DNA of 64,000 bases from Okapia johnstoni (lineage: Eukaryota > Chordata > Mammalia > Artiodactyla > Giraffidae): assembly GCA_024291935.2 (NCBI GenBank), contig CM044309.1, forward strand, positions 1,860,001-1,924,000, given 5' to 3'. The notes under the pieces are model-generated. The model saw nothing but the letters and a program-made list of their open reading frames with translations, did not search any database and was not told the origin of the DNA. A program made the translations under genes and the position numbers. Positions 58,389-64,000 of the stretch are shown here, one piece after another. How positions within the stretch are numbered: the stretch's first letter is position 1; each line of letters opens with the position of its first letter.

Positions 58389-59140
58389 GTCTTAGAAAGT
58401 GAGAACATATCTAACAAAATGAGAGGGTAAACTGGCACAGCTATTCTGGAAAACAGTTTGGAGTTTTCTCAAAAAATTAAAAATTGAACTACTATATGAT
58501 CAAGCATTCCACATCTGGGCATATGAACAATGAAAACAAACTAGGTATCTTGAAGAGATGATATAACGGCACTGCCACATTTATAGAAGCATTATTCACG
58601 ACACACAAGAGAAGACTCTACACATGGACATCACCAGATGGTCAGCACCATAATCAGATTGATTATATTCTTTTCAGCCAAATATGGAGAAGCTCTATAC
58701 AGTCAGCAAAAACAAGGGAGCTGACTGTGGCTCAGATCATGAACTCCTCATTGCCAAATTCAGACTTAAATTGAAGAAAGTAGGGAAAACCACTAGACCT
58801 TTCACATATGACTTAAATCAAATCCCTTACAATTATACAGTGAAAGCAACAGATTCAAGGGATTAGATCTGATAGGCAGAGTGCCTGAAGAACTATGGAT
58901 GGAGGTTCATGACATTGTACAGGAGGCAGTGATCAAGACCATCCACAAGAAAAGAAATGCAGAAAAGCAAAATGGTTGTCTGAGGAGGCCTTACATATAG
59001 CTGGGAAAAGAAGTGAAGCTAAAAGGCAAAGGAGAAAAGGAAAGATATACTTATCTGAATTCAGATCCCAAAGAATGGCAAGGAGAGATAAGAAAGCCTT
59101 CCTCAGTGATCAGTGCAAAGAAATATAGGAAAACAATAGA

Positions 59141-60364
59141 ATGGGAAAGACTAGAGATCTCTTCATGAAAATTAGAGATACCAAGGGAACATTTCATGCA
59201 AAGATGGGCTCAATAAAGGACAAAAATGGTAGGGACCTAACAGAAGCAAAAGATATTAAAAAGAGGTGGCAAGAATACACAGAACTATACCAAAAAGATC
59301 TTAACAAACCAGATAATCACGATGGCGTGATAACTCACTTAGAGCCAGATATCCTGGAATGTGAAGTCAAGTGGGCTTTAGGAAGCATCACTATGAACAA
59401 ACCTAGTGGAGGTGATGGAATTCCAGTTGAGCTATTTCAAATTCTCAAAGGTGATGCTGTGAAAGTGCTGCACTCAATATGCCAGAAAATCTGGAAAATT
59501 CAGCAGTGGCCACAGGACTCGAAAAGGTCTGTTTTCATTCTAATCCCAAATAAAGGCAATGCCAAAGAATGCTCAAACTACCACACAGTTGCACTGTTCT
59601 CACATGCTGATAAAGTAATACTCAAAATTCTTCAAGCCAGGCTTCAGCAATACGAGAACCGTGAGCTTCCAGATGTTTAAGTTGGTTTTAGAAAAGGCAG
59701 AGGAACCAGAGATCAAACTGCCAACATATGCTGGATTATTGAAATAGCGTGAGAGTTCCAGAAAAACATCTATTTCTGCTTTATTGACTATGCCAAAGCC
59801 TTTGACTGTGTGGATCACAATAAACTGTGGAAAATTCTGAAAGAGATGGGAATACCAGACTACCTGACCTGCCTCCTGAGAAATCTGTATGCAGATCAAG
59901 AAGCAACAGTTAGAACTGGACATGAAACAACAGACTGGTTCCAAATCGGGAAAGGAGTATGTCAAGGCTGTATATTGTCACCCTGCTTATTTAACTTATA
60001 TGCAGAGTACATCATGAGAAATGCTGGGCTGGATAAAGCACAAGCTGGAATCATGATTGCTGGGAGAAATATCAATAACCTCAAATATGCAGATGACACC
60101 ACCCTTATGTCAGAAAGCGAAGAAGAACTAAAGAACTTCTTGATGCAAGTGAAAGAGGAGAGGGAAAAAGTTGGCTTAACACTCCACATTCAGAGAACTA
60201 AGATCATGGCATCCGGTCCCATCACTTCATGGGAAATAGATGGGGAAACAGGGGAAACAGTGGAAACAGTGTCAGACTTTATTTTTTTGGGCTCCAAAAT
60301 CACTGCAGATTGTGACTGCAGCCATGAAATTAAAAGATGCTTTCTCCTTGGAAAAAATTTATGA
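59141..60364 (+). pseudogene. BovB reverse transcriptase, nonsense-disrupted
   Basis: The RTE-clade reverse transcriptase copies LINE RNA into DNA at the nicked target. Here one frame spans 59141-60364. It holds the finger region (HLEPDILECEVKWALGSI, PNKGNAKECSNY), motif A FIDYAKAFD (59780-59806), motif B KGVCQGCILSP near 59950-59982 and motif C YADD (60086-60097). Two in-frame stops break it: TAA at 59678-59680, where glutamine is expected, and TGA at 59750-59752, which fits CGA-to-TGA CpG decay. Motif B has cysteine where arginine usually precedes QGC, again fitting CpG decay. The frame ends at 60364 after a frameshift; C-terminal sequence resumes in another frame at 60337-60657. The endonuclease SDH piece (GADCGSDHELLIAKFRLKLK) is at 58684-58866 in a different register. 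Not functional. Confidence 0.9.
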
Positions 60365-60657
60365 TCAACCTAGACAGCATATTAAAAAGCAGAGACATTA
60401 CTTTGCCAACAAAGGTCCATCTAGTCAAGGCTATGGTTTTTCCTGTAGTCATGTATGGATGTGAGAGTTGGACTATAAAGAAATCTGAGCACAGAAGAAC
60501 TGATGCTTTTGAACTGTGGTGTTGGAGAAGACTCCTGAGAGTCTCTTGGACTGCAAGGAGATCCAACAAGTCCATCCTAAAGGAGATCAATCCTGAATAT
60601 TCATTGGAAGGACTGATGCTGAAGCTGAAACTCCAATCCTTTGGCCACCTGATGTGA
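60337..60657 (+). pseudogene. BovB C-terminal region remnant
   Basis: Contains MYGCESWTIKKSEHRRTDAF, then ELWCWRRLLRVSWTARRSNK and GLMLKLKLQSFGHLM, stopping at a TGA. This is the conserved region downstream of the reverse transcriptase in RTE elements. It is frameshifted relative to the upstream RT frame. The antisense 183-codon frame 60330-60881 is a shadow. Confidence 0.88.
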
Positions 60658-60980
60658 AGAACTGACTCATTGGGAAAGACCCTGATGCTGGGAAAGATTG
60701 AAGACAGGAGAAGGGGACGACAGAGGATGAGATGGTTGGATGGCATCATTGACTCAATGAACATTATTTGAGTAAGCTCCTGGAGTTGGTGATGGACAGG
60801 GAGGCCTGTTGTGCTGCAGTCCATGGAGTCGCAAAGAGTTGGCCCTGACTGAGCAATGGAACTGAACTGAACTATTCGCAACAGCCAAGATATGGAAATA
60901 ATCTGTGTCCATTGATGAATGAATGGACAAAGACAACATAAATAGCAGGAAAGGTAAATAGTAATATTCCATCCTGTCTA

Positions 60981-61195
60981 TGTACTTAGTCTCTCAGTTG
61001 TGTCTGACTCTTTGCAACCTTATGGACTGTAGCCTGCCAGGCTCCTCTGTCCCTGGGATTTCGCAGATAAGAATACTGGAATGGGTTGCCATTTCCTCCT
61101 CCAGGGGATCTTTCCAACCCAGAGATCAAACCTGCATCTTCTTCATCTCTTGCATTAGCAGGTGGATTCTTTACCACTGAGCCACCTGGGAAGCC
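60981..61195 (-). mobile_element. Bov-tA SINE
   Basis: Antisense full-length copy from 'cttagtctctcagttgtgtc' to the head end 'ccacctgggaagccc'. It abuts the right edge of the L1 fragment; no target duplication was evident. Confidence 0.94.
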
Positions 61196-61711
61196 CAGGA
61201 AATAATTCTAACCAAGGAATCAGGAATCATATTAATCTCCACCCCTGGCACTGGGAAGAAGAGAAACCTCATTGTGAACAATTGCGATCTGCTCATCGCT
61301 ATCATCCAGGGGGATTTAAAGCTAGTGAAACCATAGGCAAAAAATCTTCGATCAGAGAGAAATCCTTCTTAACTCGGAACACTGTTCACAACATAAATCT
61401 CTAAATCACCAGTGCTTCAGCTATCAGTAATCACAAAGAAGTCAATACAGGATTTGAAAGTTAACAAAAAAAGTGAAAGAAGAAGGTAACAGGTAGACAT
61501 GATAGACAGATGGACGCTGAATAGAAGATATATATGCTGCCAAGGAGAAGATAGAAACTGTGTCCAATCATTTTTGGAACATTTAAAATACACATTTAAT
61601 GAAACAATTGAAGCAAGATCAAACGCATAATTATAAAAACTCAGGAAAGAAAGGTACAAGAAGATAAAAGGTGAGCTGAAATAGTTCAGGTTATAAGAGT
61701 GAAAAGGAATG
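61196..61711. other. No recognised feature
   Basis: Mixed-composition single-copy spacer; an 80-codon frame at 61162-61404 begins inside the SINE and has no domain. Confidence 0.45.
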
Positions 61712-61960
61712 CCATTGACCCTTGAACAACTCAGTATGGCTGGGAGTTAGGAGGGAGCGTGGTTAGGGGCGCAGATCTTCTGAGCAGTTGAAAATCTGCA
61801 TATAATTTACAGTTGACTCTGTGTACCCACGTGTCCTCCATGTCTGCAGTGCAGATTCAACTAACCACAGATGTTGTAGTATTGTAGTATTTATTACCGA
61901 AAAAAGACTGCATATAAATGAACTCACATGGTTCAAACCCCTGATGTTCAAGGCTCAGAC
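61712..61960 (+). mobile_element. Tigger2-like non-autonomous DNA transposon
   Basis: The left terminus 'ccattgacccttgaacaact' and the right terminus, reverse complement of 'gatgttcaaggctcagac', are decayed inverted repeats of the Tigger2-type end CAGTTGACCCTTGAACAAC. The interior keeps 'gagcagttgaaaatctgcat' and 'gtagtatttattaccgaaaa'. Size (about 250 bp) suggests a MITE. No transposase. Confidence 0.68.
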
Positions 61961-63298
61961 ATATATCCCGCTCTTTCTATCGGTCAGTCTAGAGATGGGA
62001 TTTTCCTATGAGTGCTGCGGGCAGTCACTGTTTTGCCTACAGGAGGTGCAGGGCAGAGGCTGCCATGAACTTCGCTTTTCCACTGATTTCTTAAGGGATG
62101 CGGCTTCAGTCGGGTCTGAGAATCATTCTAGACATCTGTATTTTGGGCCTTATTTAAACTCTTTTAGTAACCTCATATTTATTTTAGGCATACGTCAGGT
62201 GCAATGAGGACTTTAATGTCTCTGACAAGTCATCACATAGAGAGAAATATAAATATGTCACTGAGATTCACACAATTATGGAGGCATTTTGGAGTGAAAG
62301 GTATAATTTGTTTCCTGGCTTTTTGAAAAGTTTTGACTAAAATATTTGCCTTTTACAGGCAACCGTGTGGGCACAAGTTAGTTTAGAATGAGGTTGGAGA
62401 ACATTTTCAGTCTGTCTACAGGGTATAAAGTTGGAAGCCACAGCGGTACCCCCTGTGCTGGGTATTTGCAACAGGGGTGTTTATTGTATTGTTTACCTAC
62501 CCAAATCTATGTAGCAAAGAAGCACTCTCAGATGTTTTGAACAGGGCCAAACTTCTGTGAAAATTCTAGGTACATGAAAAGCATTCAAAAAAGCTAGATC
62601 GTTTTCATAAATTGATATCATAGTAAGTGTATCCTAGGATAAGATATTCCTACAAAGGTTAATGCTTCTCTGTTCCAGCGTATTTTTAATATTTATTGAA
62701 GAATAAGAGAAAATATCTTTAACACTTATTCCATTCATTATTAGAAAAAGAAAAAGCTATCTTATCAAACAGAAATGATCTGAAACAAAAACTGACTATG
62801 ATAGCATTAATCAACTGAGATAGAGCCTCAGAAAAACATAATTATTCTCCTTTATATTAGAAAGATAAAAGAATTAAAAAGGCATGTAGCCTCTTAAAGC
62901 CTACTTTCCCTTTCCTTTTCTCTCTTTCACACTTGCTGTGCTTTTCTCTGTAGAAAGATTGAAAAAATAATGCAGGAGAGCAATTTGCTAGCTCGGAAGA
63001 ATTAAATTGACAGGTTCTAATATCTTAAGAAATAATGCAGCACATCCTTTCAAATCCTGTGACAAGTTTGCTTTGAACTCAACTGTTTTCTTGTCCTTCG
63101 CCATGGTTTTTTCAGCATTTCCCACTGGGAGAATGCTGTTTTATTAGTAACATGTACCTTGAATATAAGCACGGAGAATAAACATAAACCCAGTAATTGT
63201 CCTGTACCGAGTGATAGTTGAAAACTCTTCTGGGGTAACAGCATTCTGATCTGATATTACAAACAAACCTTACGGCAGCCACTGGATGTGTTCATTAT
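61961..63298. other. Single-copy DNA
   Basis: A 128-codon frame (61821-62207) starts within the Tigger element and has no domain. Remaining sequence is AT-rich and unassigned. Confidence 0.45.
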
Positions 63299-63307
63299 TC
63301 ACACCAT

Positions 63308-63529
63308 TGTTGTTGTTCAGTTGCTCATACATGTCCGACTCTTTTTAACCCCATGGACTGTAGCATCCCAGGCTTCCCTGTCCTTCACCATCTCCCAGAG
63401 TTTGTTCAAACCCATGTCCATCGAGTCCGTGATGCCATCCAGACATCTTATCCTCTGTCGTCCCCTTCTCCTCCCGCCTTCAATCTTTCCCAGCATCAGG
63501 GTCTTTTCTAATGAGTCAGCTCTTCACAC
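63308..63529 (-). mobile_element. BovB 3' end with exact 9-bp target duplication
   Basis: Antisense; the tail appears as 'tgttgttgttcagttgctca'. Identical 'tcacaccat' at 63299-63307 and 63530-63538 flanks it. Confidence 0.94.
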
Positions 63530-63690
63530 TCACACCATAATGGTTATCTTTTTCCTCAATGGATGAAGTCATTCATTTATTCACTGAGTAATAAAGAAAC
63601 AGAAAGAAATTCAGATAAAAAACAAAAATTCTGAGAGTTTACAGGAGAGTGGGAAAATGTTTAATTATATCAGAGTGATACGGGTTTAGC

Positions 63691-64000
63691 AAGGGGATTA
63701 GCAAACTATGTGCCACAAGTTAAATGTATCCCTATGTATCTCTATGACCCCAAATGATTTTTACGTTTTTAAATAGTTGAAAAGTATTGAAAAAGAAATG
63801 CAGTATTTCATGATGCATGAGAAGTATTTTAAATTCAAATGTCACTCTAATACACTCATTTTTATCTACTGAACATACCATGGTTTGTTCATCAGCAGAT
63901 CGTCTAGGCGTTTTGGTGCTGTGACAGGTTGAGTTGAGTGGTGGCAATAGAGACCATAGGGCAGGCAAAGAACACGATATTTACTCTCTGGCCTTTTACA
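63691..64000 (+). mobile_element. MER5/Charlie-like hAT transposon, cut by window end
   Basis: Left end 'ggggattagcaaactatgtg', interior 'gatttttacgtttttaaata', 'gttgaaaagtattgaaaaag', 'cagtatttcatgatgcatga' and right-end approach 'gatatttactctctggcctt' plus 'ttaca' follow the order of mammalian MER1-group elements. The final inverted repeat should lie just beyond 64000. Confidence 0.65.

Larger units (their letters stand above)
58604..60872 (+). mobile_element. BovB LINE, 2.27 kb, most complete copy
   Basis: 5' truncated within the endonuclease ('cacaagagaagactctacac'), it then holds the full reverse transcriptase, the C-terminal region and the 'gaactgaactga' tail. 'tattcacgaca' (58593-58603) and 'tattcgcaaca' (60873-60883) flank it with two mismatches in 11 bp, and both fall within L1 sequence. 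Confidence 0.95.
58427..60975 (+). mobile_element. L1 ORF2 3' fragment split by BovB
   Basis: 58427-58592 ('aactggcacagctattctgg', 'aaattgaactactatatgat', 'catctgggcatatgaacaat', 'atttatagaagcattattc') continues at 60884 with 'cagccaagatatggaaataa' and 'ccattgatgaatgaatggac'. Joined, these follow the order of the ORF2 C-terminal coding region of an old L1. The middle is the BovB insertion. Confidence 0.75.

Noticed and set aside
60330..60881. 183-codon minus-strand open frame
   Set aside because: Exactly antisense to the BovB C-terminal region; the same peptide pattern recurs antisense to other BovB copies.
61821..62207. 128-codon open frame
   Set aside because: Begins in the Tigger2-like element and continues into non-coding DNA with no domain.

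Overview
The window looks like a gene-poor intergenic (or deep intronic) stretch of a bovid ruminant chromosome such as cattle, bison, sheep or goat. This rests on dense tRNA-Glu-derived Bov-tA SINEs, BOV-A2 SINEs with an AGC tail, BovB (RTE-clade) LINE fragments, and artiodactyl L1 3' ends. These sit among older mammalian repeats: L1MA/L1M, MIR, L2-like tails, MaLR-like LTRs, and hAT and Tigger DNA transposons. I recognise no protein-coding host gene, tRNA, rRNA, snRNA or CRISPR array. Most longer open frames with recognisable protein similarity are decayed LINE proteins or antisense shadows of them.

Layout. 1-900 is a GC-rich segment of uncertain origin with a CTCF-like site and three YY1-like cores. 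2.5-4.1 kb is a decayed L1MA endonuclease region. 5.85-6.48 kb is a truncated L1 with a 16/17 target duplication that contains a hAT element. 6.5-9.5 kb is mostly single-copy. 9.5-22.5 kb is rich in SINEs and BovB, including a 1.16 kb BovB inserted inside an older LTR at 18.2-19.3 kb. 22.5-25.5 kb is mostly single-copy, with a G-quadruplex motif near 24.4 kb. 25.5-30.1 kb has SINEs, an antisense L1M/HAL1-like piece and an LTR. 31.4-32.2 kb is an artiodactyl L1 3' end. 33.8-38.8 kb is a run of SINEs ending in a second copy of the hAT family. 40.5-43.0 kb is mostly unique.

43-55 kb alternates BovB and SINE copies with AT-rich single-copy DNA. It includes a BovB fragment that retains only the 5' endonuclease part (43.85-44.5 kb) and a second LTR interrupted by BovB (54.3 kb). 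58.4-61 kb holds the most complete element, a 2.27 kb BovB with a legible but nonsense-disrupted reverse transcriptase, inserted inside an L1 ORF2 remnant. The right end carries a Tigger2-like MITE, a short BovB with an exact 9-bp duplication, and a MER5/Charlie-like hAT element running off the window.

There is no operon-like cooperation here. The region is a record of nested retrotransposition: L1M, MaLR, MIR and DNA transposons first, then BovB, with Bov-tA and BOV-A2 SINEs throughout the later phase. Boundaries are usually good to 5-20 bp. Family names come from recognition of sequence, not a library search. I saw no convincing undescribed system; the best candidates for a second look are the promoter/insulator-like cluster at 0.66-0.79 kb and the G4/TCF-like motif cluster at 24.4 kb.
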